Below are positions 25,867-34,019 of a DNA stretch of 64,000 nucleotides, one piece after another. The translations under genes and the position numbers were made by a program. Source of the stretch: Streptomyces sp. AJS327 (lineage in GTDB: Bacteria > Actinomycetota > Actinomycetes > Streptomycetales > Streptomycetaceae); the NCBI RefSeq assembly GCF_013450295.1, contig NZ_SKBR01000001.1, forward strand, positions 500,001 through 564,000. Direction: 5' to 3'. A model generated the notes under the pieces. That model was not told where the DNA came from. It did no database searches and was given only the letters and a program-made list of their open reading frames with translations. Positions within the stretch are counted from its first letter, which is position 1; each line of letters opens with the position of its first letter.

Positions 25867-27312
25867 TCACTCCGGGGCGTTGACGCGCTCCAGCTCCAGC
25901 CGCAGGAACCGTGGCCGGTACAGGCTGACGTTCTCGTGGATCGCCTGCGGTGAGTTCAGCACGTTCACGTCGTAGCCGAGCAGCAGACGGCCGCCGCCGC
26001 CCGGCTCGCCCGAGCCGAACTCCACGTGCCCCTGCGGGTTGTAGGGCAGCGCCCCGGCCTCCGCCCCACCCGGCGGCAGCGGCGGCCGCACCGCCGTCGT
26101 CGGCCCCTTCCACGGGCCGGTCGGCGCACAGGACCAGTACGTCGTGACGTCGGAGAGGCCCGTGCCGTCCGGCCCGCCCGCGTCCATCGTCAGCAACAGC
26201 CAGCTGTCCCCGGACCGCACCACCGAGTACGTACCGGTGGCGCCGCGCTGCCACTCCTCACCCACCAGCACCGGACGCGACCGGGACGCCGTGCGCTGCC
26301 AGCCGCGCTCCGCGCCCGCCCAGTACCGCCACTCCGACCGCTCGGCGAGCCTGCCCACCGGCGCCCGCGCCACGTGCGCGCGGGAGGCCGAACCGTTCAC
26401 GCTGCCCTCGTCGGCGCCGAACACGTACGTCCAGCGCCCCACCCGCACCGCCGACGTCCCGTACAGCACCCGCCGGTCGAACTGCGGATGGCGCGGCTCG
26501 TCGACCGTGCGGACGCTCTCCACCTCCAGGTCCGGCAGCGAGAGCGTGGCCACCTCGGTGGCCCGCGGCACCCCGAAGACCCACGGCGGATGACCCGCCT
26601 CCCGCTGCCAGAGCACCACCCGCACGACCCGTTCCGACGAGCCGGGCGCCCGTGGCTCCACCACCGCCTGCGTGGGCCACCGCCACACCTCCCGCCCGTC
26701 CTCGGTGGAGGTGCCGGGGAACAGCGCGGTGGGGTTCGTCTCGGTACCGCCCAGCAGGGTCCGCTCGATCCGGCCCTCCGGGGACATCACCAGCCCCGAG
26801 TTGCGGACCCACACCGCGTTCGGCGCGCGGCTGACCCCGCCCCGCACCTCGTCCAGGAAGGTGTCGGCGGACATCCAGAGCGTCCGCCCGTCCGGCAGCC
26901 GTACGGACCGGGTGCCGTCCCCGCCGGTCCAGTCGTCCAGCCGCGCGTTGTCGTTCCCGTAACGGGTGAACTCGTCCGTCATCGCGGAGTCGCGCTGCCA
27001 GGCACCGACCCGCAGACCGCCGCACCCCGCCGCCCGTTCGGCACCCTCCTCGGGCGCCACCACCAGGGCGAGCAGCAACAGCGTGGCGGCCGCGCTGGCC
27101 CCCAGCACGGTACGGCGGCGCGGCCGGGACGTACCGGGGCGCCACAGGTGCCCGGCGATCCGCCGGACACCCCGGACGAACCGCCGCACGCCCGGGCGGC
27201 TCCCGAACCTCCCCGCCAGCCCCGCCGCCGTACTCCGGGAGCGCCAGGGTCTCCGGAGGGCGCCGAGACGCCGCGGGAGACCGTGCCGCTTGGACCGTCC
27301 ATGGGGTTCCAT
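25867..27312 (-). CDS. DUF4185-like secreted or membrane-anchored beta-propeller protein
   Basis: A 481-aa protein. The first 65 residues are strongly basic and are followed by one hydrophobic segment (about 68-86), giving a signal anchor with the rest outside. The body (about 100-481) has repeated blocks such as LPDGRTLWMSADTFLD, NSGLVMSP, RRVLYGTSAVRVGRWTYVFG and YNPQGHVEFG, resembling the five-bladed sialidase-like propellers of the DUF4185 and DUF5005 families. It may bind or cleave glycans, but no catalytic residues can be assigned. The Arg-rich leader is unusually long, and an internal start is possible. It is convergent with nhaA. Confidence 0.65.
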   Translation of the reverse strand: MEPHGRSKRHGLPRRLGALRRPWRSRSTAAGLAGRFGSRPGVRRFVRGVRRIAGHLWRPGTSRPRRRTVLGASAAATLLLLALVVAPEEGAERAAGCGGLRVGAWQRDSAMTDEFTRYGNDNARLDDWTGGDGTRSVRLPDGRTLWMSADTFLDEVRGGVSRAPNAVWVRNSGLVMSPEGRIERTLLGGTETNPTALFPGTSTEDGREVWRWPTQAVVEPRAPGSSERVVRVVLWQREAGHPPWVFGVPRATEVATLSLPDLEVESVRTVDEPRHPQFDRRVLYGTSAVRVGRWTYVFGADEGSVNGSASRAHVARAPVGRLAERSEWRYWAGAERGWQRTASRSRPVLVGEEWQRGATGTYSVVRSGDSWLLLTMDAGGPDGTGLSDVTTYWSCAPTGPWKGPTTAVRPPLPPGGAEAGALPYNPQGHVEFGSGEPGGGGRLLLGYDVNVLNSPQAIHENVSLYRPRFLRLELERVNAPE

Positions 27313-27780
27313 CGGGGCTCAGGCTAGGGCGAAGGCGAGTCCCGGTCCTGTCATCCGGTTGACAAACCACGCGTCCACGCACCACCGGCGCGTGACGGGT
27401 TCCCGCGTCCGCCCCCACCCGCGACGCTCACCGTTACCCATCCGTCAACTCGCCCCGCGAGGGCCGGAAGCGGAGCGGCGCCGTGCCCGGAACGGGCCCG
27501 CGCGGCCGGGACGCGAGGGACGGCGGTGGCCCGTGGGGCGGCCCCCACGCGGTACCGACCGGGTACCGGCTCTGTACCGAACGTGTCCCGAACATCCGTT
27601 CCGGGCCTCCCGGCCAGCGCGATGTCCGAGGGGGTGAGTAGCCTATTCGGCCGGTTCGGAACAGCGGACGTACGAGACCGTACGGCCGCGCGGAACCCGA
27701 AGGGGAACCGCGCCAAGCCCCGCACGGCCGTGCGGAACAACGACCACCCGAGAACCCTGTGAGAACGAGGTCAGAGGCTC
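27313..27780. other. Divergent intergenic region, promoters only
   Basis: About 470 bases between the DUF4185-like gene and the collagen-like gene. No gene is supported. GGTACCG-type words recur three times around 27549-27577. The segment near 27630-27660 (gtgagtagcctattcgg) is a reasonable place for a promoter of the rightward gene. Confidence 0.35.
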
Positions 27781-28602
27781 ATGAGTACAGCCACCGACAC
27801 CAGTTCCTCGATCTACGACGAGTTGATCGAAGAGTTCGGCGACGTGCCGTCCGACGTACGGGCCGTCGCGGAGCAGGTGCTGCGGGAAGCCCGCGCCGCC
27901 GTTGAGTGGAGCGGGCCCATCCCCGCCACCCCGGCGACGGGCCCGGCACCCGCCGGACCCACCGCGCCGAAGCCCGGAGCGGCCCCGCAGCCCCAGGGAG
28001 CCCCGGCCTCCGGACTCCCCGCGCTGCCGCCCGCCGGTGGCCCGTCCGCTGGTCCTTCGGGCGCCGGTCAGCAGGGCATCGGCCAGCCGACCGCGAGCCA
28101 GCCGACCGCGAGCCAGCAGAACGCCGGTCAGCAGGGCGGTGGGTCGCGGGGCGGGGGCCCCGCCGCACCGGACGCGCCGGAACGGCAGCGTCCGGAGGAC
28201 GCTCCCGCCCCCTCCGGCCGTCGGCGCCTCGAACAGCCCGACGGTCCGCGCTCCGGCCAGCCCACCGGCCCGGCGGGCGCCCCGCAGGGGCGGCCCCCGC
28301 AGCCGCCGCAGAGCCAGCTGCCGCCCCGCCCGGACCAGCAGGGCCAGCCACAGCCGGGCCAGTTGGGCCAGCCCGCGGGACCGGGCCAGCGTCGGCGGCT
28401 CGGCCAGCCGGGCCCCGCGGCCGGTCACCCGGGCCAGCCCGGTCCCGCCGGTCACCCGGGCCAGCCGGGCCCCGTAGGCCAGCCCGGAGCGCCCGGCCCC
28501 GCGGGCCAGCCCGGTCAGCCCGGACCCGCCGGTCACCCCGGTCAGCAGGTGCCGGGGCCACGTCAGCCGGGACCGGGTCATCCGGGCCAGGGCCAGAACT
28601 GA
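27781..28602 (+). CDS. Hypothetical protein with collagen-like Gly-X-Y tail
   Basis: A 273-aa protein. Residues 1-40 form a compact, probably helical domain (SSIYDELIEEFGDVPSDVRAV) of a kind seen in other Streptomyces proteins but not recognised by name. The rest is low-complexity Pro/Gln/Gly/Ala. Near residues 205-255 the sequence settles into about 15 uninterrupted Gly-X-Y triplets (GPA GHP GQP and variants), a collagen-like pattern. No signal peptide or membrane helix is visible, so the protein is predicted to be cytoplasmic unless exported otherwise. GAGG precedes ATG 27781. Repetitive codons make slippage-driven length variation likely. Confidence 0.65.
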   Translation: MSTATDTSSSIYDELIEEFGDVPSDVRAVAEQVLREARAAVEWSGPIPATPATGPAPAGPTAPKPGAAPQPQGAPASGLPALPPAGGPSAGPSGAGQQGIGQPTASQPTASQQNAGQQGGGSRGGGPAAPDAPERQRPEDAPAPSGRRRLEQPDGPRSGQPTGPAGAPQGRPPQPPQSQLPPRPDQQGQPQPGQLGQPAGPGQRRRLGQPGPAAGHPGQPGPAGHPGQPGPVGQPGAPGPAGQPGQPGPAGHPGQQVPGPRQPGPGHPGQGQN

Positions 28603-28622
28603 GCGGCGGGCCACCGCCGCTC
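28601..28622 (+). terminator. Hairpin at the end of the collagen-like gene
   Basis: GAGCGGCGG (28601-28609), loop GCCA, CCGCCGCTC (28614-28622) form a perfect 9-bp stem overlapping the stop codon of the upstream gene. There is no T run. It may terminate or attenuate transcription before the membrane-protein gene at 28715. Confidence 0.5.
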
Positions 28623-28714
28623 CACCGGCCCGGCCCCGGTGCGGCACCCCCCGGGTGTCCGCCCGCCCGGCCGGGGCGAGGCGGCGACGCCACCCGGCAC
28701 CGAGGAGACGGCAC

Positions 28715-29128
28715 ATGACCGGACCCGACCGGCCCGGCCCGCCCGACGACCCCGCCCCGCCCGAGCACCCCGGCCACCAGGAACGGGAGCGGGAGCGGGC
28801 GGACGAGCTGCGCCGCCGCCAACTGCACTGGGAGACGCTGGCGCGCGCCGGACGCGTCCGGACGCTGGGGCTGCTGCTCTGCGCGACGGCGGCACTCAGC
28901 TGGATCGCGGCTCTGCTCACCCTCTTCCTCCCGGGCGCCACTCTCCTCGACTGCGGCGTCGACGGCCCGTGCGTACCGGCCGATCGCTGGACGTACGGCA
29001 CGCTCCTGCTGGCCGTCGCCGTGCCGCTCTCCGCTGCCGGAACCGGCTGCTATACATGGGGAGCGCTGCGCGCCAGGATCAGCCACCAGCTCGTCAGCGC
29101 CAGCCCCCCGCCGTCCCGGCGCCCGTGA
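28715..29128 (+). CDS. Hypothetical two-helix membrane protein
   Basis: A 137-aa protein. A Pro/Asp/Glu-rich N-terminus and a charged helix (RERERADELRRRQLHW) precede a membrane segment (about 50-72). An extracytoplasmic loop with Cys at ATLLDCGVDGPCVP (two Cys that could pair) follows, then a second membrane segment (about 93-113) and a Ser/Pro tail. No family is recognised. ATG 28715 follows GAGGAGA by 6 nt, which decides against the upstream ATG at 28655. It may be cotranscribed with the flanking rightward genes. Confidence 0.6.
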   Translation: MTGPDRPGPPDDPAPPEHPGHQERERERADELRRRQLHWETLARAGRVRTLGLLLCATAALSWIAALLTLFLPGATLLDCGVDGPCVPADRWTYGTLLLAVAVPLSAAGTGCYTWGALRARISHQLVSASPPPSRRP

Positions 29129-29175
29129 GCCACGCGTCCGGCGCCGCGCCAGACCGCCGCCCGGGAGAGAACGCC

Positions 29176-29625
29176 ATGGCCCTGGACTGGAAGCTCGTCA
29201 TCGACTGCGCGGAACCGCTGCGCCTCGCGGAGTTCTGGGAGGCCGCGCTCGGCTACCGGATCGAGGACCACGGCCCGATCATCCAGAACCTCCTCGACCA
29301 GGGCCTGATCGACGTCGAGGACTTCCTCCCCTTCCGGGACGGCAAGGTGTGGCGGGACCTGGCGGCGGTGCGGCACCCGGACGATCCGGTGGAGCCGTCG
29401 ACCGGCACCGGACTGGGCAGGCGGCTGCTGTTCCAGGCGGTGCCCGAACCCAAGCTCGGCAAGAACCGGCTGCACATCGACGTACACGCCGCCCCCGGCG
29501 ACCGGGAGTCCGAGGTGCGGCGTCTCACGGCGCTGGGCGCCCGCGTACTGCGTACGGTCTCGGCCAAGGGCGGCGAGCACGTCACCATGGCCGATCCCGA
29601 GGACAACGAGTTCGACGTACGCTGA
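29176..29625 (+). CDS. VOC-superfamily protein (glyoxalase-like domain)
   Basis: A 149-aa protein of the glyoxalase-like type common in actinobacteria. It shows DWKLVIDCAEPLRLAEFWEAALGY at the start, an insertion containing DVEDFLPFRDGKVWRDLA, the second repeat KNRLHIDVHAAPGD and the closing HVTMADPEDNEFDV. The conserved His/Glu positions for a metal are present, but the substrate is unknown. GGGAGAG precedes ATG 29176. It follows the small membrane gene by 47 bases in the same direction. Confidence 0.85.
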   Translation: MALDWKLVIDCAEPLRLAEFWEAALGYRIEDHGPIIQNLLDQGLIDVEDFLPFRDGKVWRDLAAVRHPDDPVEPSTGTGLGRRLLFQAVPEPKLGKNRLHIDVHAAPGDRESEVRRLTALGARVLRTVSAKGGEHVTMADPEDNEFDVR

Positions 29626-29845
29626 CCGCCCCACCGCACGGCCCCGGACGCTTCCCGCTCCCCGGGCACCGTCCGGGGACCGCCCCGCCGCGACCGCCCA
29701 GCCGGGCCCCGCCTCTCCGGGGGCGTCCGGCCGGGGACCCCCGCTCGCCCGCCGGGACCGCCCCCCTCGGCCCGAGGCCGCCCCGCTCGCTCCGGGGCCG
29801 CCCGCGCCGTGGGGAGACGGACCGGAGCCCGGCCCTCCGAGGTCG

Positions 29846-29908
29846 GAGACTCAGTCCACCGGGCCGCAGACTCAGTCCACCGGGTCGGAGACTCAGTCCA
29901 CCGGGGGG
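29846..29908. repeat. Three 21-bp tandem repeats spanning the 3' end of the PPOx gene
   Basis: Three near-identical 21-bp units of the form GAGACTCAGTCCACCGGGNNG occur at 29846-29866, 29867-29887 and 29888-29908. The rightmost copy contains the end and stop codon of the leftward PPOx gene. The other two duplicate that end, so the coding sequence for PVD-stop appears three times in a row. This looks like recent slippage or unequal duplication. Confidence 0.85.
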
Positions 29909-30795
29909 TTGAAGCGCCAGTAAGTGGGGGCGGACCAGCCCAGCGGCACCGCGTGCGAGATCTCGTGGACCTCCTCGACGGCGAAGTCCACCAGCCGCTC
30001 CGCACCCGGAACGCGCGCGGCGGCCTCCGGGTCCCACACCGTGCGCGCGGTGCCGGTGAGTTGGAGGAGCGACCCGCCCGTCCAGTCCGGCACGACGAGA
30101 CCGGCCCGCGGGTTCAGCTCCAGGTTCCCCAGGGTCAGGAACATCGCGTTACCCCGGTAGTCCGGCCACCGCAGCCGGGTCGGTGACAGGACCTGGACGA
30201 AGCCGGGGTTGCCGCCCCGGTGTGAGGCGTCGGCGGCCCCCTCCGGGGACGCGGTGGCGACGAAGAAGGTGTCGGCGGCGGTGATCGCCGCCCGTTGCGC
30301 CGCGCTCAGCCGTGTCGAGCGGTGGCTCTCCCGCCGCGCGTCACCCACCGGGAGCGGTGTGTACTCCCGCTGCTGAAGGTACTTGGGGCAGTTCGGAATC
30401 ACCTGGTCGAGCGCGACGCGCAGTCCCTCGCCCGCCGGCTGGGAGCGTCCGTTCATCCGCATCCGGCGACGACGGGCCGGTTCGATGGCGATCATCCCGA
30501 TCGGGGCCGGTGCGGCGAGGACGGGCGCCAGCGGGTCCTCGGGAAGCGGACGCGCCTCGACCACCAGGACCTCGGGGTGCGGCAGCCGCAGGAACCCGGG
30601 CTGACCGCGGAGCAGCGTCGCCCACAGACGGCCCTCCGCGTCGGCGGCCCCGGCCACGACGAACGGCTGCTCCGCGAGGAAGGCCGCGGCGACCGGCGGG
30701 ACGGCCGACCGGACGGCGGTCAGCGACCGGGCGGCGGACGACTCCAGGTTCGCCCGCCGCTGGACAGCGAGTTCGCCCGGGTGATAGCTGGCCAC
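29893..30795 (-). CDS. Pyridoxamine 5'-phosphate oxidase-family flavin-binding protein
   Basis: A 300-aa protein with two split-barrel halves. The segments LWATLLRGQPGF, IEPARRRRMRMNGRS and ALDQVIPNCPKYLQQRE are characteristic of the PPOx-like family, whose members bind FMN or F420 and act as reductases or oxidases. The C-terminal half repeats the barrel (FFVATASPEGAADASHRGG and FLTLGNLELNPRAGLV). GTG 30795 has AAAGGAG close upstream. It is probably cotranscribed with the VOC gene upstream, but a gap of about 140 bases containing heptamer repeats lies between. Substrate unknown. Confidence 0.85.
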   Translation of the reverse strand: MASYHPGELAVQRRANLESSAARSLTAVRSAVPPVAAAFLAEQPFVVAGAADAEGRLWATLLRGQPGFLRLPHPEVLVVEARPLPEDPLAPVLAAPAPIGMIAIEPARRRRMRMNGRSQPAGEGLRVALDQVIPNCPKYLQQREYTPLPVGDARRESHRSTRLSAAQRAAITAADTFFVATASPEGAADASHRGGNPGFVQVLSPTRLRWPDYRGNAMFLTLGNLELNPRAGLVVPDWTGGSLLQLTGTARTVWDPEAAARVPGAERLVDFAVEEVHEISHAVPLGWSAPTYWRFNPPVD

Positions 30796-30822
30796 GCAAT
30801 CTCCTTTCCGGCATCGTGCCCC

Positions 30823-30850
30823 GGCATCCGGCATCCGGCATCCGGCATCC
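30823..30850. repeat. Heptamer tandem repeat GGCATCC x4
   Basis: Four perfect head-to-tail copies of GGCATCC (30823-30850) are followed by degenerate copies (GGCACCG, GGCAGCG). The array lies in the 139-base gap between the PPOx and VOC genes, about 30 bases upstream of the PPOx start. Confidence 0.9.
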
Positions 30851-30934
30851 GGCACCGTGCCCTGTTCTCCGGCAGCGTGCTCCGTCCTCCGGGACCGCGC
30901 CGTGACGGCCGTGCGGGGGGCGGGGGGCTTCGGC

Positions 30935-31390
30935 CTAGAAGAAGCCGCAGGTGGGGGCGGAGGCGTCGGGGGCGGTCGCGCCCTCGGTGCCGGTGGGTGC
31001 GTAGATCTCCAGGCGGATGCCGTCGGGGTCGCTGAAGAAGACGCCACCGGAGGCGGAGCCCTCCGCGTGCGGAACCACCCCGTCGTACGCGAACGAGGCG
31101 CCGAGGTCCCGCAACAGCCGTTCGGCCTCCCACACCACCGCCACCGACTCGACCTGGAACGCCAGGTGATGCAGCCCCGGCAGCCGGGCCGGGTGGGTGC
31201 CCTCGCTCTGCTCCCAGAGGGTGAGCAGCGGGGCGCCCCCGACGCCGAGGAAGGCGTACCGCCGTCCCTCCTCCGCCCCCTCGGCGAGGACGTCGAGACC
31301 GAGGACGCGCGTGTAGAAGGCGGTGGACCGCTCCAGGCCAGTGACGTTCAGACCGACGTGACCGGTCTGGAGGCCCTTCAGAACAGGCAT
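30935..31390 (-). CDS. VOC-superfamily glyoxalase/dioxygenase-like protein
   Basis: A 151-aa single-domain VOC protein. LQTGHVGLNVTGLERSTAFY at the start gives the first metal His, HHLAFQVES the second His, and DPDGIRLEIYAP the Glu, so the usual His-His-Glu metal site is complete. Length and sequence fit the group annotated as glyoxalase or fosfomycin-resistance-like. ATG 31390 is chosen over 31435 because homology starts there. It is divergent in gene order from nothing nearby: the CGNR regulator upstream runs in the same direction 620 bases away. Confidence 0.85.
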   Translation of the reverse strand: MPVLKGLQTGHVGLNVTGLERSTAFYTRVLGLDVLAEGAEEGRRYAFLGVGGAPLLTLWEQSEGTHPARLPGLHHLAFQVESVAVVWEAERLLRDLGASFAYDGVVPHAEGSASGGVFFSDPDGIRLEIYAPTGTEGATAPDASAPTCGFF

Positions 31391-31427
31391 GAGTGCTCGC
31401 TTTCGCATCGGGCGACGAGGGCGATTT

Positions 31428-31450
31428 CTAACCACTCAAAAAGAAGTTAG
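31428..31450 (-). promoter_or_regulatory. Promoter/operator candidate of the VOC-PPOx genes
   Basis: CTAAC (31428-31432) and GTTAG (31446-31450), extendable to 6 bp, flank an A-rich spacer (cactcaaaaagaa) in the least GC-rich stretch of the region, about 40-60 bases before the VOC start. The position suits a promoter overlapped by an operator. The regulator could be the CGNR protein encoded upstream, which is inference. Confidence 0.4.
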
Positions 31451-31810
31451 AGGTTATGTTCTCGGTGCGTCAACCGCCCGGGAACGCCGAACCCCCCGCC
31501 CCGCACCGGTACTTGGCTGACCTCCCCGCGCCGGTAGCTGGACGGTGAGGCCCGGCTCGATGGTCATGGGAGAGGTGGCCGTTGGCCGCCGCGAAGCCGC
31601 AGCCGTCCCCAACCCGACGGCGCCACCCCCGCGTTGCGGCTACGGAAGGGACGCGGAGGAGCGAGGCGACGGGACGGAGCGAGCGTCACGAGCGTCACCG
31701 GAGATCAGGAGTGCCCGGCGCGAGGACGGTGAAGAGTGGTGCGCGGGCTGGGAGTTGGAGTCGCGAACCGGCGAAGGAGCCAGACGGGCCCAGGGCTCGG
31801 GCGTTACCAA

Positions 31811-31838
31811 CCAGGTGCCAGGTGCCAGGTGCCAGGTG
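31811..31838. repeat. Heptamer tandem repeat CCAGGTG x4
   Basis: Four perfect copies of CCAGGTG (31811-31838) run into CCAGGAACC. The unit length equals that of the array at 30823 but the sequence differs. It lies in noncoding DNA. Confidence 0.9.
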
Positions 31839-32013
31839 CCAGGAACCGGGGGTCAGGGGTCAGGGGGGCAGGGGGGCAGGGTCCAAGATGAGCCGGGGCC
31901 CAGGAGTTGGGAGCCAGCCGGGGGACGGGACCCGGAAGTCGAGCGCCGAGGCCGGGAGTTGGCGAGCGGGGGGAGCGGAGGTGCGTGTCGGGGTGGGAGC
32001 GAGGGGGCGCCCG

Positions 32014-32598
32014 TCAGGCGTCCGGCTGGCCGTGCCGGTGGCGCCGGTAGTGACGCGAGGCCTTGGCCCGGTTGCCGCAGATCGCCATCGAGCACCACCG
32101 TCGCGTGCCGTTCTTCGAGACGTCGTAGAAGTAGAGGACACAACTCGCGTTCGCGCAGCGGCGGATGCGGGACGGCCTCTCCTCGCGCAGGTGGAGGTAG
32201 TCGGCGGCGGCGAGCCAGGCGGGGAGGTGCGCCGGGCTGTCCGCCTCCGCCACGGTCCCCGGACCGTCGGTGCGGAGCTGACGGCGTAGCCAGCCGTGTC
32301 CGAGGTACTCGTTCAGCGCGTCGCGGGCTTCGGGGGAGGCGCCGTCGGTCTCCATCAGGGTCCACAGGGCCTCGCGGACCTCGCGCAGCGCGGCCAGGGT
32401 CCGCTCGTCCGCCGGGGCACGGTCGTCCAGTTCGGTGGAGGCGAGCCAGACGGCCAGGCCCTCGACCGACTCCAGCAGATCGTGGGGGACGTCCCCGTCG
32501 ATCCAGCGCGTGTTGAGCAGGTCGAGGGAGAGCGGCTCGCCCGTGAGGGGCCGTGGGTCCGTGACGGACGCCCGGAGTTCGGGTTGCGGTGCCGACAT
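32014..32598 (-). CDS. CGNR zinc-finger (ABATE-domain) putative regulator
   Basis: A 194-aa protein. The N-terminal ABATE domain (LTGEPLSLDLLNTRW at about 19-33, then helices) is followed by a C-terminal CGNR zinc finger with CANASC, then WCSMAICGNRAKASRHYRR. All four zinc Cys and the CGNR signature are present, so it should bind DNA. Such proteins are thought to be stress-related transcription factors and often neighbour VOC or PPOx genes, as here. ATG 32598 has GGGAGG 7 nt upstream, which excludes the longer 32637 start. Confidence 0.85.
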   Translation of the reverse strand: MSAPQPELRASVTDPRPLTGEPLSLDLLNTRWIDGDVPHDLLESVEGLAVWLASTELDDRAPADERTLAALREVREALWTLMETDGASPEARDALNEYLGHGWLRRQLRTDGPGTVAEADSPAHLPAWLAAADYLHLREERPSRIRRCANASCVLYFYDVSKNGTRRWCSMAICGNRAKASRHYRRHRHGQPDA

Positions 32599-32814
32599 GG
32601 TGCGGCCTCCCTTCCCGGCCCGGGGTACCGGCGGCACCGGCGGACGCGGGATGCCGCACCCGAACCGGCAACGGAGAATACAACGAACCCGCCGGTGGGA
32701 CGCCTCCGGTCAGGGTCTCCGCCGCCGCGCGGACCGCCCGCCCCGCGCTGGCCCGACACCCACGACGCACCCCGGACGCTCCAAGTCCGCTTCCCCGCAC
32801 CGCCGTTGACGTTT

Positions 32815-32883
32815 CACCGGCTCCCGCCCACCGGCTCCCGCCCACCGGCTCCCGCCCACCGGCTCCCGCCCACCGGCTCCCGC
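32815..32883. repeat. 14-bp tandem repeat x5
   Basis: Five head-to-tail units of CACCGGCTCCCGCC (32815-32883; the last unit ends CGCT) lie in the noncoding gap between the CGNR gene and the hypothetical gene ending at 32965. The units are perfect, suggesting recent expansion. Confidence 0.9.
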
Positions 32884-32964
32884 TCCCGGGTCCCGGCGGC
32901 CGATTCCGGCGGGCGACCGCGGCGGCCGATTCGGGCGGCCGGGAGTCGTCCGCCGCCGGAGCGG

Positions 32965-33519
32965 TCAGTCCGTGTCCGCCGCCGCGTCCTCGTCCGCCCG
33001 CGTCAGCGCGTCGGTGATCAGCCGGGTGGCGAAGTCGGGGTCCTCGGTGAGGCGGTTGATGTGCTCCGCGAGCAGGAAGGCGGTGACCTCCAGCGGGGTC
33101 ATCTCCTCCTTGGTCCAGTAGCCGTACTGCTGGCGCCACAGGCTCGGGCTCAACCCGGTGCCCGCGGCGACGATGAGACCGGCCATCGAGGGGATGGCCT
33201 CGGGGCTCACGCTCCGCGGCATCATCCGCATCGTGGCGACGGTGCTGGGCACCACGTACTCCAGGACGTCCCGGTCGTGGTCCTCGTACGCGCTCCGCAG
33301 CCACTGCATGTACATGTAGATGAGCGTGCAGGCCCCCTCCAGTACGTCATGGGCGCCCCGGGAGTCCAGGGACGCGGTGAACTGGTCGATCATCGCCCGC
33401 TGTTCGGGATCGATCCGGGTCTTGCCCGCGTGGACGCCCTTCAGTCGGGAGTCGATCATCATCAGCGCCGCTCCCACGTCACCGACGGGAGCGTGCGCGG
33501 GGTCGCAGGTGGACGACAC
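32965..33519 (-). CDS. Hypothetical helical protein
   Basis: A 184-aa protein of unrecognised family. It appears mostly helical (MIDSRLKGVHAGKTRID, LEGACTLIYMYMQWLRSAYEDHD, TPLEVTAFLLAEHINRL) and has no signal peptide or membrane helix. The segment after residue 100 (RMMPRSVSPEAIPSMAGLIVAAGTGLSP) is less polar and may line a pocket. GTG 33519 has GGAGGG 7 nt upstream; the frame continues to 33612 but without a ribosome site. It is divergent from the small secreted-protein gene at 34020 across 500 bases. Confidence 0.6.
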   Translation of the reverse strand: MSSTCDPAHAPVGDVGAALMMIDSRLKGVHAGKTRIDPEQRAMIDQFTASLDSRGAHDVLEGACTLIYMYMQWLRSAYEDHDRDVLEYVVPSTVATMRMMPRSVSPEAIPSMAGLIVAAGTGLSPSLWRQQYGYWTKEEMTPLEVTAFLLAEHINRLTEDPDFATRLITDALTRADEDAAADTD

Positions 33520-33677
33520 GGAGGGTCCCTCCTCAAGTGCTGTGGCAACGCGGTGTGTTCGCACCGTAGACCCTCCGTGACGCGTGGTCCGGCGAATCGC
33601 GTCGAAGCCCACGAACCGGTGACCGACCCCGGCTCCCCGGCCTCCCCCGCCTCCCGGTCATCCGCTGGCCGTTCGAC

Positions 33678-33693
33678 GTTCCGCGAGCGGAAC
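33678..33693. promoter_or_regulatory. 16-bp palindrome in a 500-base intergenic region
   Basis: GTTCCGC-GA-GCGGAAC is a perfect palindrome 160 bases before the leftward hypothetical gene and 327 bases before the rightward secreted-protein gene. The rest of the 33520-34019 gap has no gene. TAAAAT at 33945-33950 is a possible -10 box for the gene at 34020. Confidence 0.4.
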
Positions 33694-34019
33694 CGCGCCC
33701 TCGAAGGCGTGATCCGGACATTTGACGGAACACGCCCTCGGCGAGTACGGCTATCCGGCGCCCGGCCGTGCTCAGCGGTCCACCGGCCCGGCACCGCCCG
33801 GTGTCCCGCCGTCCGTCGCTCTGCCCACCGGTCTCCGCTCCCGAAAGGTGCCGACACCGTCTGACCAGGCGACGAGGAGCGGATCAATTCCCCCCGCTTG
33901 TCCGCCAATGGCCGGAACTCTCAGTCGAGTATTTCCGGACGCCCTAAAATCCCGGAAGGGGCGCGGCGATTGGTGAGTCAACGGGGGTCACCCGGCCGTG
34001 TTCCAGAACGGGGGAGAAC

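Larger units (their letters stand above)
31391..32013. other. Repeat-rich noncoding region
   Basis: About 620 bases with no supported gene. The left end (31425-31465) is AT-rich and looks like the promoter of the leftward VOC and PPOx genes. The rest is GC-rich, with a heptamer array at 31811-31838 and purine-rich runs (ggggtcaggggggcagg) near 31850-31885. Confidence 0.5.

Noticed and set aside
28370..28600. Repetitive DNA at the end of the collagen-like gene as a CRISPR or satellite array
   Set aside because: Repeats follow codon triplets within one open frame and lack constant units and spacers.
31582..32289. 235-codon plus-strand frame across the heptamer array
   Set aside because: It is mostly opposite the CGNR gene or in repeats, and its translation has no domain.
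32815..32883. Short tandem arrays as CRISPR repeats
   Set aside because: Units are 7-21 bp, directly abutting, with no unique spacers.
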